A DNA stretch of 64,000 nucleotides from the NCBI RefSeq assembly GCF_937616625.2, contig NC_065572.1, forward strand, positions 40,017,653 to 40,081,652, given 5' to 3'. Position numbers and translations under genes: made by a program. Origin of the DNA: Mercurialis annua. Taxonomy: Eukaryota; Streptophyta; Magnoliopsida; Malpighiales; Euphorbiaceae. Below, in pieces: positions 13,311 through 24,012 of this stretch (its first letter is position 1; each line of letters starts with the position of its first letter). The notes beneath the pieces are model-generated. The model did no database searches, was not told where the DNA came from, and saw only the letters and a program-made list of their open reading frames with translations.

Positions 13311-13411
13311 GACACGTGTCTTTCATTTAATTCTGCCTGTTGACATCTGTTATCCACTAGCACATATATTGAGACGACGTTTTAGTTGCCCCGCTTCGGT
13401 TTCTATAAAAA
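13311..13411 (+). promoter_or_regulatory. Possible promoter of the antisense ORF
   Basis: A perfect 10-bp palindrome GACACGTGTC with a G-box core lies at 13311-13320, and TATAAAAA at 13404-13411, on the strand opposite to gag-pol and just inside the LTR. A pyrimidine-rich leader follows to about 13600. CAGTAAGT near 13517 could be a leader-intron donor. Antisense ORFs of Tat elements presumably need a promoter of this kind; its use here is inferred. Confidence 0.5.
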
Positions 13412-13674
13412 CCCTCATTTTTTCCTTTGCTTAGTTTTCTTTTTCCTTTCTTTGCTCTCGTTTCTTTCTTTCCTTTGCTTTGTTGGGGTCTACTTTTCTA
13501 CTTTCGAAGATTTTCATCAGTAAGTTCTTCTTTTTCCTTTGTTTTGATCTTGTTTATTGTTATTTCTTCATCTTTTTTCCGTTTGTTCTTCGTGTTCTTG
13601 AGTGTTTGCTTTCTGGGTTAGTATAGTTGGGTGATTTGATTCATTTAGAGTTGTTTTTTCATCTCGGTTGAATA

Positions 13675-14335
13675 TTGTCGTATGAGAAGGATTCCCATAA
13701 TGATAATTTGGACGTTTACGATGATGGTGAGGGTGAGTCGGATGAGTGTACTTCGAGAGGGAATAAATCTGAGGCCGAGTGTTCTGACTCGGCCAAGGGA
13801 GGGTCCGTTGACGTTCCCCGGATAAATAAGGTAGAGGAAGTTGGTTTCTCAGAAGCGACCTATCTGTAAAGCCATGGCGAGTGAGGATGGAAACTACTTT
13901 TGCCGAGCTGAACCAGGGATATCTGGATTATCTTCTTTCTCAGATAAATTTATGTGAGGGGTATCGGTTTGCACTGTCTCCTCCCGGTCTGACAATAAAC
14001 ACCCCGGTTGATCCGGATTTTATAGTAATAAGCGTAGAACGCCTTCATTCTAGTGTCCGCAATCCCCTTCAGGCCGACTTAGTGGCCTTTTTAACATTTT
14101 ATAACATGTCTCTTAGTTAGTTTCACCCAAATGGCATTAGGCACTTCCTTTGTCTTCGTCGGTTGTGTATCGACATAAGATTCCTTTCTCGGTTGAGTTT
14201 TTTGCTAGTATTTATGGTCTTATCTTTGGCGGTGCTTATGATTTTTCTACCTTCAAAATTCTTAAGTCCGAGCCTAGGCATGTTAAAGAGAAAGTATCTA
14301 CCTCGGTTAAGAGGTTTAGGGAAGATTGGTTTTGA
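13675..14335 (+). pseudogene. Antisense extra ORF, 'putative gypsy type transposon' family
   Basis: This plus-strand coding remnant lies between the truncated pol and the 3' LTR, opposite to pol. It starts with an acidic stretch (13675-13866; DVYDDGEGESDE). A change of frame follows, then a block (13881-14117) with spacing like the plant family Pfam calls putative gypsy type transposon: a PP-G segment, a region ending NPLQADLVAFL, then FHPNG after the break. A TAG stop at 14118-14120 interrupts it before FHPNG. Another frame change near 14155 is needed to reach the piece ending RFREDWF at about 14332. Antisense extra ORFs of unknown function are known from Tat elements. This copy is broken and cut by the deletion that removed the integrase core. 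The family match is by eye and should be treated as probable. Confidence 0.6.
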
Positions 14336-15177
14336 CAGAGTGCTAAATGGGAAATGTGGCTTCCACACATGTCTTCGTGTATTTCGGCTAAGACGTATTC
14401 TCCTTCTTCAACCGTGAGGCATCTGGACCATGGATGTGAGAATGACTTTCTGTATAGGGTGCCATCTCGGTATGAGAAGTGTGGTGCTCGGCGCTTCACC
14501 TTCCTTGCCTCTTTTTTATCCTCGGGTAGGCTTCCATTCTCCATGTATGATATGATGTGTTCCATCCATTGATCTAACAGGTTGATGAGGAATGTTGCCT
14601 CGGGATTTTGGATACTGGTGAAGTTTTGGATCGAGCATGATATGACTGGTACTGTTTCTTTGGCTTCTCCTGCCTTTGCCAATGTGTCTGCCTCTGTGTT
14701 CTCTTCTCTGGGTATTTGCTCTAATTCCCATTTTCCACCTTCTTCAGTAATTTTTGCGAGCAGCTCTTTAACTCGATCTACATATTTTTTCATTTCTGGA
14801 TCTTTGACCTCAAATAATCCGAGTACTTGGTTAACCACCAGTTGAGAGTCACTCTGAATTTTGATGAACTCGGCCTTGACTACTGTCGCCATTCTCAATC
14901 CTCCTATTAGGGCTTCGTATTCTACTGAATTGTTGGTTGCCGGAAAATTCAGGTGGATTGAGTTTTGCATTTTTATCTTATGTGGTCCTCTTAATATCAT
15001 GCCTGCCCGTGCTCCGGCCATGTTTGGTGCTCCGTCTACTTGTAATATCCAGCTGACCAAGCCCTTGTCTACCTCGGTGGGTTGATCGTGTGTTGTTGTT
15101 TTGGCCACGTAATCTACTAGGATTTGAGCTTTCATTGCTGTTCTTGGTTCGTATTTGATATCGTATGATCCTACCAT
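14236..15177 (-). pseudogene. Archaeal-type RNase H plus stub of integrase
   Basis: The 313-codon frame holds the second RNase H typical of Tat elements. Acidic residues expected in the active site are present: D48 in QVDGAP, E86 in SVEYEAL, D110 in QSDSQL, D164 in TEADTL. From about residue 233 it resembles the region before and within the integrase zinc-binding module (YRDGTLYRK, then EIHEDMCGSH at 265-274). After residue 280 (near 14340) the match stops and the rest reads through antisense-ORF DNA. The integrase D,D,E core and everything beyond are absent. The RNase H looks intact at its key residues, but it is cut off from upstream pol by a frame change, so no polyprotein could carry it. 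Confidence 0.8.
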
Positions 15178-15616
15178 GACCGACTAGTTGATTAGTCGTC
15201 CAGAGGTTTCTGGTCTTCCAAGCGTTTTTTTTCAGGGGTTGGTTTGTTCGGACTACCACTGTGTGAGTCTGAAAATACCTTTTGAGTTTTTCTACTGTTA
15301 ATACCAGCGCAAATGCAAATTTTTTGATGTTGCTATATTTGAGCTCGGGCCCTTTAAACACTTTGCTCGTGTAGTACACCGGTTTCTGCTCGGTTTCTTT
15401 TTCTTTTACAAGCACATATGCTACTGTTTTGTTGGTGACACTTATATATAAGTATAACACTTCTCCTGCTTCGGGTCGCCCGAGTAGTGGTGAACTTAGA
15501 AATTTTTTGTGCTCCTCAAAAGACTGTTGGCACTCTTCGGTCCACTTGAAGCTTTCCACATTTCTTAGTGTTTTGAAGAATGGGAGACATCTCTTGGCCG
15601 TCTTCGGGGCTTTCAT
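14978..15616 (-). pseudogene. Degenerate first RNase H domain of Tat pol
   Basis: The 212-codon frame shows the RT-linked RNase H fold region of Ty3/gypsy pol (QKPVYYTSKVFKG, then a leucine-rich helix and RYFQTH). The positions expected to be acidic are replaced: serine in LYISVTN, lysine in NIKKFAFAL, asparagine in VRTNQPL. In elements with two RNases H the first is often catalytically eroded. The part beyond about 15180 is out-of-frame overlap with the next domain and not real coding. It lies in a different frame from both RT and the second RNase H. Confidence 0.7.
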
Positions 15617-15644
15617 GTCTATGATTGCTTTTGTTTTTTCCGGT

Positions 15645-16439
15645 TTACCTTAATGCCTTTTGAGAGATGAGATAACCGAGGAATTTCCTTGCCGGGACTC
15701 CGAAGGCACACTTGTCCGGGTTTAACTTGAGCTTGTATTTCTTTAGCTTGGTGAAAACGTCTTCTAGGTCTTTCGCGTGGTCTTCTACTTTTTTGGATTT
15801 GACGATGATTTCATCAACGTACAGCTCCATGTTTCGACCGATCTGGCCCTTGAATACAAAGTTCATCAGTCGCTGATAAGTTGCCCCGTCATTTTTTAAT
15901 CTGAAAGACATTTGTTTGTAGCAGTATGTGCCGCTGTCAGCTACGAAGCTTGTTTTCTCTTCGTCGGCCTTGTGCATTGGTATCTGGTGGTATCCTTGGG
16001 CAGCGTCTATGAACGAGTAGACTTTGTAACCACTCGTTGAGTCGACTAGCTGATCAATGTTTAGCAGAGGATAGCTATCCTTGGGGCATGCTCGGTTTAG
16101 GTCTGTGAAGTCTATGCATAGTCTCCATTTTCCATTCGGCTTTTTAATGAGCACGACGTTTGATAGCCACTCCGGGTAATGCACTCTTCTAATGAAACCT
16201 GCTGCCAATAGTTTGTCTACTTTTGCCCTAATGGCAATTTGTCTGTCTACTGCAAAGGCTCTTTTCTTATGTTTGACTGGTTTATGTTTTGGATCTACAT
16301 TCAGCTTATGTGAGATAATTACCGGGTCTACCCCTTCTATCTCGCCTGAGGTGTTGACAAATTCTACTTCGTTTCTGATTAACATGTCTGTTATTTCATG
16401 TTTTACTGGTTCAGGCAGTGCAACACCTATTTGGACCAA
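15645..16439 (-). pseudogene. Reverse transcriptase of the Tat element, YVDE active site
   Basis: The 264-codon frame covers most of the RT: AAGFIRRVHYPEWLSNVVLI, KPNGKWRLCIDFTDLNRACP, FIDAAQGYHQIPM (first catalytic Asp, D145) and LKNDGATYQRLMN. The catalytic box reads YVDE (207-210) where the family has YVDD; the codon is TTC on the plus strand at 15810-15812. Losing this Asp should abolish polymerisation. The frame ends in a stop at 15645-15647, after FLGYLIS, and pol resumes in another frame. Upstream protease is also in another frame. Confidence 0.85.
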
Positions 16440-16471
16440 TCTTGGTGTTACTCTTGATAGGTTAACCCTTT

Positions 16472-17254
16472 CTAGTTTTCCATAAGTTTGAGCTTGCCTT
16501 CATCTGAGTCTGGTATCTCCATTGTTTCGATAGCCAGGGTTTCTGATACATCTCTCATTGATACGAAGCAGCACTGTTTGGCTATGTCTTGCCTTCCTTT
16601 GACTGTCACCACTCCCTCTCTGGTGTGTATTTTCATTGACAAGTATTTGATGCACGTAACTGCCCCGGTGTTGTATAGCATTGGTCTGCCAAGTATTACA
16701 TTGTAGGCGAGTTGCATATCAACAACCATAAAAAAGTGTTTTGAATTTCTTTGTGATGCCAATTAAACCTCCTTTTGGTGCACCATTTTCTTTTCCTAGC
16801 TCCACTGTTAATTCCGCTACTCCTTCTGCTCATACTGGTGCTCCTCCTAGTCCGACTAGAGGAGTTTTGATTGGTTTAAGATTTAGGACCGAGCATCCTA
16901 TACCGATGTAAGCCTGCTTTGTGATGAGGTTAACAGAGCTTCCCTCATCCACCAACTGTCTCATTACCCAGAAATTTTCTATTAATCCTGAGATTACCAA
17001 GGGGTCTTGTGAGGAAAGTCTATTCCTTCGCCATCGACTGGGCCGAAGCTGACCTCGGGTAAAGGCTTGGCCACCGATATGTTCATTACCATTTTTTGTC
17101 TTTTGCGCCTTCCCCGCTTGTACTCTGGATCAGCCATTCCGTCGGCTATGGTGTTAATTACTCCGGATACATTTTGCCTTATTGGTGGTGGTGCCTCCTC
17201 CCTCTAACCACTATGTTCTCCTCGGTTGCCTCCTCCCGAGTTATAATTTTTGTT
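16472..17254 (-). pseudogene. Protease region of the Tat element, frameshifted
   Basis: The minus strand can be followed through three frames. After gag come a stop at 17252-17254 and another near 17203, then a basic stretch (KRGRRKRQK). A frame change near 17005 leads to the retropepsin-like active-site segment VDEGSSVNLI (about 16930-16960). A stop near 16830 follows, then a further frame change to the C-terminal protease flap region AYNVILGRP in the frame 16472-16762. Aspartic protease would cut gag-pol; this copy cannot encode one. Confidence 0.65.
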
Positions 17255-18930
17255 CTATGCTACAAAGTCTTTTAAGCGGCCGACTTGCACTAATCGATCT
17301 ATTTCTTTCTTTATACTTCCACACTCATTAGTGACGTGGCCGTGACCATCGTAAAATTGGCAATATTTCTTTCTGTCCCCCTCATACTGCAACTTTGGTG
17401 GGTATCTTACTAGTTCATTATTGATTTGAATCCACATTAGGATGTGTGATCTCGGTGTGTTGAGTGGAATAAAGGCTTGGTCTTCTACCTTTACTGGTCG
17501 GTGTAGTTCCATTCGCGGTGGAACGGGTTGCCGTTGATCTCTTGGCCTGAATCTGTCTTGCCTGACCGTCTGACTGAAATTTGGTCTCTGCGTTTGAAAC
17601 TGTGCTGTTGTCTGTGTGGCTTTCCTTCGTTGCTCTTCATCCAAATTGATGTAATTACAGGCTCGGTCAATGAGCTGAGAGTAATTTTGCACTGGATTTG
17701 TTATCAGGTTGTCTCAAAATGCCATCATCGTTGTGTTATCCTTCATTGCGGCTATTACGGTATCATCATTCAGGTTTCCTACTTCGACAGCCTCCGCGTT
17801 AAATCTGCCGATATAACTCTGCAAGCTTTCTCCGGGTTTCTGATAGCAAAGTTTGAGATCACTGGACTTCTTCTTTCGTTTTATGCTCGGTGTGAAATGA
17901 GTTCGGAAAGCTCTTGCTAGCTCGTCGAAACTTTGGATAGAGCCTTCTTTCAGACTTCGGTACCAGATTGTTGCTGGCCCCTTAAGGGTTGTCGGGAAAA
18001 GTTTGCAGACGGCAGCTTCAAACAAACTTTGTACCATCATGACCACCTGAAAACAGCTCAAGTGTGTGATCGGATCCCCTGTTCCATTGTAATCATCTAG
18101 TTGTGGTGTTTTATAGTTTAACGGGAAAGGTTCATCTCGTATCTCGGTCGACAATGGGTTTCCAATGTATAGGAAGCTTGTGCTCTTCGGCTCTCTCCTT
18201 ATGACTTTTTCCATTTTGGTTCTCACCCTTTCAGTGATTTCCTGCTCTAGGTTCTTTTTCTTTACCCAGTCTGCGCCTGAGCTATGCACACTTTCTTCGA
18301 TTTCTAGTCGTTTTGGGGTCTTTTTCGGTCCGTCAGGCGTTTGTGCCCGGTTTGGTTCCCCTGCTTTTCCCTTGGGGTTTGTTGTGTTTGTGGAGTTTTC
18401 TCGGGGTTTGCTTCTTCGAGCATTGTTTGGCCTTGGTAAAATTCTGGTGGGTGAGGTGGTGGGGCTGGTATGTATGGTGGGGTGGTAATATTGCCTTGAG
18501 ATATGGTGGGGGCGGTTGGCCGAGCGTGGCCTTGTTGCACTTGTTGAAGGAAAGCTAACTGCCGAGCATGGAACTCAATATATTCTTGTATCTGTGCTGG
18601 TGTGGGGTTTTGATTTTCAGCGATTGGGGCTAGCATGGGCGTGGGGCTGATACTCGGTGTGAATGTGAGATTGATCGGGGTTACACCCGGCCATAAGGAA
18701 AAAATTTGAGTGGTTTGTTGCATAGGTGTGAAGTATGGCATTCCCCACGGGTATTGAGTGATAATTCCAGATGTGGTGCCCAAGTGTGTCCCTCCCCAGG
18801 ATGTCGTTGCCAGGCAGAACGACCTATCTCCGGTAGCTCTTCTCGGTGGTGCATTGAGTCCATCTCCTGTCATATTATCGTGTGTGTCATGTTCTCTAGT
18901 TAGGGGATCGTCTCCCTCTACCCTGCTCAT
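17255..18930 (-). pseudogene. Gag of the Tat element, broken
   Basis: The likely ATG is at 18928-18930, about 57 bp after the primer site. The N-terminal part (to about 18304) is rich in proline and glutamine. A frame change near 18290-18304 is needed to enter the capsid-like retrotransposon gag domain (17714-18289; TPQLDDYNGTGDP, FPTTLKGPATIWY, FDELARAFRTHF, KPGESLQSYIGRFN). A TGA at 17714-17716 interrupts the frame, where a single G-to-A change from tryptophan would explain it. The same frame continues at 17692 into a basic region and a zinc-knuckle-like motif (YCQFYDGHGHVTNEC). Gag forms the virus-like particle and binds element RNA; this copy cannot. Confidence 0.85.
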
Positions 18931-18986
18931 CCTATTGCCCTCCTGTGAAATAGAAAGGGGGAAACTTTCTTACTTTCTTTCCCATA

Positions 18987-18996
18987 GACGGCGCCA
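18987..18996 (-). other. Primer-binding site of the Tat element
   Basis: Two bases inside the 5' LTR the element strand reads TGGCGCCGTC then TATGGG. TGGCGCCGT is complementary to the 3' CCA end of tRNAs such as tRNA-Asp. Later bases do not match that tRNA well, so the exact primer is uncertain. Confidence 0.7.
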
Positions 18997-18998
18997 AA

Positions 18999-19584
18999 TG
19001 ATAACTTGCGGAAATGGCGGCGACTCCTTGATCCGGTGGTGGCTTCACAATCGTACTTGAAAGGCACAATACAACCATTGGAAGGGCGCCAGAAGGGGAT
19101 TCTGGTAAACCGCTCCGACAGTCAAGTCAATAGGTGTTTTAGTGAGAGAAAGAATAAGAAGTGAATAAGAGTTTTTAGTTGAGAGAAAAAGAGAATTAAC
19201 CTTTTTACCTTCTTTTTCTTAGCCTTTTATACTATGTCTTTGTTCCTCTTTGTCTGGGCCGACAAGTCTGATTTCATTCTCTTTGTCTGTGCAGATATTG
19301 TCTGGAATGTCAAGGTACTTTCTGACAGATTTGTCTTTGTAATCAGTGAGAGGTAAACTCGGACAAAGCTGAGATGATGTTGCAATGTATGCTGCTCGGT
19401 GTATCCGAGATGGTGTTGCTATGTGTATTACTTGGCTAACCGAGGTGGTCTTGTGGTGTGTCTTACTCGGTTGAGCTGAGATGGTGTTGTGGTGTGTCTT
19501 ACTCGGTTGAGCCGAGATGGTGTTGTGGTGTGTCTTACTCGGTTTATGTTCTATTTTTGAGATTGTTCATCTGTGTTGTTATCA
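18999..19584 (-). repeat. 5' LTR of the Tat element
   Basis: 586 bp, the partner of 12588-13172, ending GTTATCA against the right target duplication. It carries the same 36-bp repeats (starts 19463, 19499, 19535) and the TATA box at 19223-19231, which would drive minus-strand transcription into gag. Confidence 0.94.
19223..19231 (-). promoter_or_regulatory. TATA box of the 5' LTR
   Basis: TATAAAAGG on the element strand, between the U3 repeats and the R/U5 part. It is the likely core promoter of the element. Confidence 0.65.
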
Positions 19585-19589
19585 GTAAC
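19585..19589. repeat. Target-site duplication GTAAC, right
   Basis: Exact copy of 12583-12587; satellite sequence resumes immediately. Confidence 0.95.
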
Positions 19590-21944
19590 GTTTTTAAACA
19601 TTTGGCTTAAATCGCTAAAAAGGTGAAACATTTGGATTTATTTCGTGTCTTTTGTAAACGTTTGGCTAAAATCGCAATAAAGGGGAAACGTTTGGATTTG
19701 TTTCGTAACGTTTGTAAACCTTTGGCTTAAATCGCTAAAAAGGTGAAACGATTGGATTTGTTTCGTAACGTTTGAAACGTTTGTATTGGTTTTGTAATGT
19801 TTGTAAACGTTTGGCTTATAATGTTTGGATTTGTTTGGTAACGGTTTAAACGTTTTTTTTTTTTTTTGTAACGCTTGTAAATGTTTGGCTTATATTGCTA
19901 AAAAGGTGAAACGTTAGGATTTGTTTCGTAATGTTTTGAACGTTTGTATTGGTTTTGTAACGTTTTAAATGTTTGGCTTAAATCGCAAAAAATATTAAAT
20001 GTTTGGATTTGTTTTGTAACGTTTGTAAACATTTGGCTTAAATCGCTAACAAGGGTATACGTTTGGATTTGTTTTGTAACTTTTGTAAACGTTTGGCTTA
20101 AATCGCTAAAAATGGGAAACGTTTGTAAACGTTTGGCTTAAAAAGGTGAAACATTAGGATTTATTTCGTAACGTTTTAAACGTTTGAATTGGTTTCCTAA
20201 CATTTTAAACGTTTGGCTTAAATCTCTAAAAAGGGGAAACGTGCCAACGTTTAATATGTTACGAAACCAATCCAAACGTTTAAAACGTCACAAAACAAAT
20301 CCAAAAATTTCACATTTTTAGCGAATTAAATGTTTTGTAATGTTTCGCTTAAATCGCTTAAAATGTGAAACATTTGGATTTGTTTCGCAACGCTTGTAAA
20401 TTTTTGGCTTAAATCGCTAAAAAGGTGAAACGTTTGGATTTGTTTCGTAACGTTATAAATGTTTGGATTTGTTTTGTAACGTTATACATGTTTGGCTTAA
20501 ATCGCTAAAAAGGGGGAACGTTTGGATTTGTTTCGTAACATTTTAAACGTTTTGCTTAAATTGCTAAAAAAGGTGAAACGTTTGGATTTGTTTCGCTACG
20601 TTTTAAACATTCGGATTGGTTTCGAAACGTTATAAACGTTTAACTTTAATCGCTAAAAAGGTGAAAATTTTGGATTTGTTTCGTAACGTTTGGCTTAAAT
20701 CGCTAAAAATGTGAAACGTTTGAATTTGTTTCGTAACATTTTAAACGTTTTTACTTTTTCCGTAGCGTTTGTAAACGCTTGGATTCAATCGCTAAAAAGG
20801 TGAAACGTTTTAAACGTTTAGCTTAAATAGCTAAAAAGGTGAAACATTTGGATTTGTTTCGTACCGTTTGTAAACGTTTGGCTTAAATCGCTAAAAAGGT
20901 GAAGCGTGTTGATTTGTTTTGTAATGTTTGTTAACGTTTGGCTTAAATCGCTAAAAAGGTTAAATATTTGGATTTGTATTGTAACGTTTGTAAACGTTTG
21001 GCTTAAATTTCTAAAAAGATGGTACGTTTGGATTTATTTCGAAATGTTTTAAACTTTTGGCTTAAATCGCTAAAAAGGGGAAATGTTTGGATTTTTTTCG
21101 TAATGTTTGTAAACGTTTGTCTTAAATCGCTAAAAAGGTGAAACGTTTGGATTGGTTTCGTAAAGTTTTAAACGTTTGGCTTAAATTGCTAGAAAGGTCT
21201 AACGTTTGGTTTTGTTTTGTAAAGTTTGTAAACATTTGGATAAAATTGCCAAAAAGGTGAAACGTTTGGATTTTTTTTGTAAGGTTTGTAAATGTTCTGC
21301 TTAAATCGCTAAAAAGGTGAAACGTTTGGATTTGTTTCTTAACATTTTAAACGTTTGGATTTGTTTCGTAACGTTTAAACATTAGAATTTGTTTCGTAAC
21401 GTTTTATACGTTTGGATTTGTTTCGTAACGTTTTAAACGTTTGGCTTAAATTGCTAAAGAGGTGAAACGTTTGGTTTTATTTCGGAACGTTTTTAAATGT
21501 TTACAAACGTTTCACCTTTTTAGCGATTAAAGCCGAACGCTTACAAACGTTACGACATAAATCCAAGCGTTTCACCTTTGTAGCGATTTAAGCCAAACAT
21601 TTACAAACGTTACGAAACAAATCCAAACGTTTCCCCATTTGAGCGATTTAAACCAAAAGTTTACAAACGTTACGAAACAAATCCAAACGTTTCACATTTT
21701 TAGCTATTTAAGCCAAACATTTACAAACGTTACAAAACCAAACCAAACGTTTAAAACGTTACGAAACAAATCCAAATGTTTCAGATTTTTAGCGATTTAA
21801 GCCAAACGTTTACAAAAGTTACAGAACAAAACCAAATGTTTCACATTTTTAGCAATTTAAGCCAAACGTTTTCAAAACGTTACGAAATAAATCCAAACGT
21901 TTGTAAACGTTTGGCTTAAATCTCTAAAAATGAGAAAGGTTTGG
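19590..21944. repeat. 60-bp minisatellite array, block 2
   Basis: Same 30/60-bp repeat as block 1 and its continuation before the Tat insertion. It is forward to about 20240, reverse in a short patch 20240-20330, forward to 21490, reverse 21495-21895, then forward again. A run of T near 19851 is the only simple-sequence tract. No gene is seen. Confidence 0.93.
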
Positions 21945-22340
21945 CACTACTAGAATTATCGGGGTTAGTGACGGATTATTCTGTCCTAAAACCACAAAAT
22001 CCTTCGGTAATTAGCATTACCGACGGATTGTCCGTCGGTACAAATGTCGTCGCCATTCTTTGGAGACACAAAAACAACCGTCGGAAAAGTTTCCCGACGG
22101 AAAACTTCTTTCAGCACCCACTAGATTCCGTCGGCAAGACTAGACCAGCTTGCCGACGAAGTCCCGACATATTGCCGACAGAATATCCGTCGGTAGGCTT
22201 TGCCGACGGATATTCCGTCGGCAAACGTTTTATTTGCCGACGGATATTCCGTCAGAAATGTGGCCTTCGGTCGCAAATTAGAAAGTATTTAGCGACGGAT
22301 AATCTGTCGCTAAATCAGATAATCCGTCGGCAAAATTTAC
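21945..22340. repeat. CACTA terminal and subterminal repeats
   Basis: After the CACTACTAGAA end, palindromic units recur: CCGACGG...CCGTCGG cores such as GCCGACGGATATTCCGTCGG near 22200, with variants at about 22020, 22080, 22225, 22295 and 22320. Dense subterminal inverted motifs of this kind bind the element-encoded proteins in CACTA families. Confidence 0.88.
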
Positions 22341-22526
22341 AGATTTCTGGCAGTTTTTTTCCGTTTCCCGTCAATTTGTTTGGTTTTTCCAGTCAAACCA
22401 AACGTGTTACATATATGCTATTAATACATCTAAACACTCTTAATATGAGTCAATAACAAGTATTATATAATATATAAAACAAACGTTTACATAATTATTC
22501 GTTAACATAATACTGAATCTAAAAAC

Positions 22527-23942
22527 CTACAATCTATTGATGTCCTCGTCATCCGGGCCTCGTGGGGGCTGCAGGGGGCAAAAACCTGGCGGTAGAGAAT
22601 TCATCATCTTCGCCAGCTCCGAACGGACTCTATCAGCAATCTGATCGTCCACGGTAGCCTCTATGTCCCTCTGAACCTGCCCTCGCACCCGCTCCTCCAT
22701 CCCATGCACTCGTGCCTCGACCTCTGTCTGAATCCTCTCCCCTATTTCCTCGGGCGTCTGAGTCTGCTGGGACGACGATGAACCTCCACGGGAATGGCTG
22801 GTCTGTGACGATGCGATGTATGAAGCCGCAGCTGAACCAACTCCGTAAACCCGCTGCTTCTTCACCCCCTCGAGCGACAAGAACAACTAGATCTCGTCGA
22901 TGGTATGTGGAGTCGACGGCTGCCCTCACCCGGCGAGGACTGGGTCGCTGCAGCACGCTCAGCAACGAAACGTTCTTGAGGAGATAAACGAGTAACTTAA
23001 AGTTAGTACAATTTCAATAAAGTACAACAATTAATTATAAATATAATTCCTAACTAAAATTCTGCAGCATTTCCTCTATAATACGAGCATCACCCATTTT
23101 CAGGGACTTCCTGCAAACACATATGCACTATATACAATTCACATTTCGCAATTCACAAATCACAGTTTCTAATTAAAATCAAGCTCAAACAATTCAATTT
23201 AAAGTTATAACGGACTTACAGGCTTATCCTTGGACCTCTTGTCCACAAACTTGGTCTGATCCTTCTGCGTCGAGTGCATACGAACATACAACTTAGTGTA
23301 GGTCGGTATACGACCGAGCTCCTGACCCTGAAAAATAAAAACATATATTATATTTACTTATAAGAACATAATTAATCAACCAACAATATAATTACTTAAA
23401 TAAAGAATAGAAAGAAGACTTAGCAGAACAGTCATATGCTTCACGCCCGAGCAAGATGTTGCAGTGTGGCGCATCGGTCATGTCCCTGGCCCTGTCGGCT
23501 CACTCATCCGGTTAGCCCGGGCGATGTCCGACTTCTTCTTTGCCTCCACCGTAGCCCACTCTGCCTGCCAGGCATCCCAAACAGTATCGTTGACGCTGTC
23601 ATCCCTCTTTCCCTTCAGCGCATGCAAAGTGTCCTTGTAGCGATTTACAGCATGCCTCATAAACACATCTCTGATCAATTGCTCGGGGTAGATCGAGTCC
23701 CAAAAAAACTTCTTCTGCACATTTTTAACAAATAAGTTCATAATTAGTAAATTTGCAAAACACTAAACTTAATATTGATTAAATATGCATTTTATTACCT
23801 TGAACTCCTCCCAATAGAACGTTTTCTGGCCCGCCTTTAATTTTTTCCAAGTTGAACCCTCCGCGAACCACGAGAATCGGAAGATGTCAAGCAAGCCTCT
23901 AGAGACCATGCCACTATCATGTAGTCTCTCCCTGTCAGTTGA
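22527..23942 (-). pseudogene. Transposase_24-like CACTA gene, multi-exon remnant
   Basis: Minus-strand pieces read in order like the plant Ptta/En/Spm (Transposase_24) family. Exon A (about 23942-23799) has STWKKLKAGQKTFYWEEFK before a GT donor at 23797-23798. Exon B runs from 23714 after a TGCAG acceptor (KKFFWDSIYPEQLIRDVF ... HAVNRYKDTL) but reaches a stop near 23480 unless the frame changes. Exon C (23327-23220) has TKLYVRMHST...KFVDKRS, flanked by CAG and GTAAG. Near 23110-23060 comes EEMLQNFS. The last part (22886-22527) has KKQRVYGVGSAAASYIA, a charged helical stretch and a stop. The family is linked to CACTA transposition, but its exact role differs among elements. The 5' part is lost at 24012. 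Exon limits are by eye. Confidence 0.6.
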
Positions 23943-24012
23943 AATCTTAAAGTTAGTTTAAAATAGTTTTTTTGAAATAATATATATAATAAGGATAACA
24001 GTGATACCTTCA

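Larger units (their letters stand above)
12588..19584 (-). mobile_element. Ty3/gypsy retrotransposon, Tat lineage, degenerate
   Basis: This 6997-bp element has two LTRs with TGATAAC/GTTATCA ends, a perfect 5-bp target duplication, a primer site, a polypurine tract and gag-PR-RT-RNase H order on the minus strand. A second, archaeal-type RNase H after the usual one and an antisense ORF next to the 3' LTR are hallmarks of the Tat group. The integrase catalytic core is missing: pol stops in the integrase zinc-binding region near 14340 and joins the antisense ORF directly. Gag-pol has at least four frame changes and several stops, so the copy cannot encode a working polyprotein. Hand comparison of the LTRs gives about 30 substitutions plus one 1-bp indel in about 585 bp (roughly 5%), which suggests an old insertion. 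Confidence 0.93.
21945..24012. mobile_element. CACTA (En/Spm) transposon, one end and part of the gene
   Basis: The satellite is interrupted at 21945 by CACTACTAGAA, a CACTA terminal sequence. About 400 bp of subterminal palindromic repeats and a decayed minus-strand gene with a plant Transposase_24-type pattern follow. The satellite resumes at about 24013 without the expected reverse-complement end (...TAGTG), so the right part is missing and no 3-bp target duplication can be checked. Confidence 0.85.

Noticed and set aside
13427..13621. Hydrophobic 64-codon frame (phenylalanine- and leucine-rich)
   Set aside because: Lies in the pyrimidine-rich leader of the antisense ORF; T-rich DNA reads as Phe/Leu/Ser. 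No other sign of coding.
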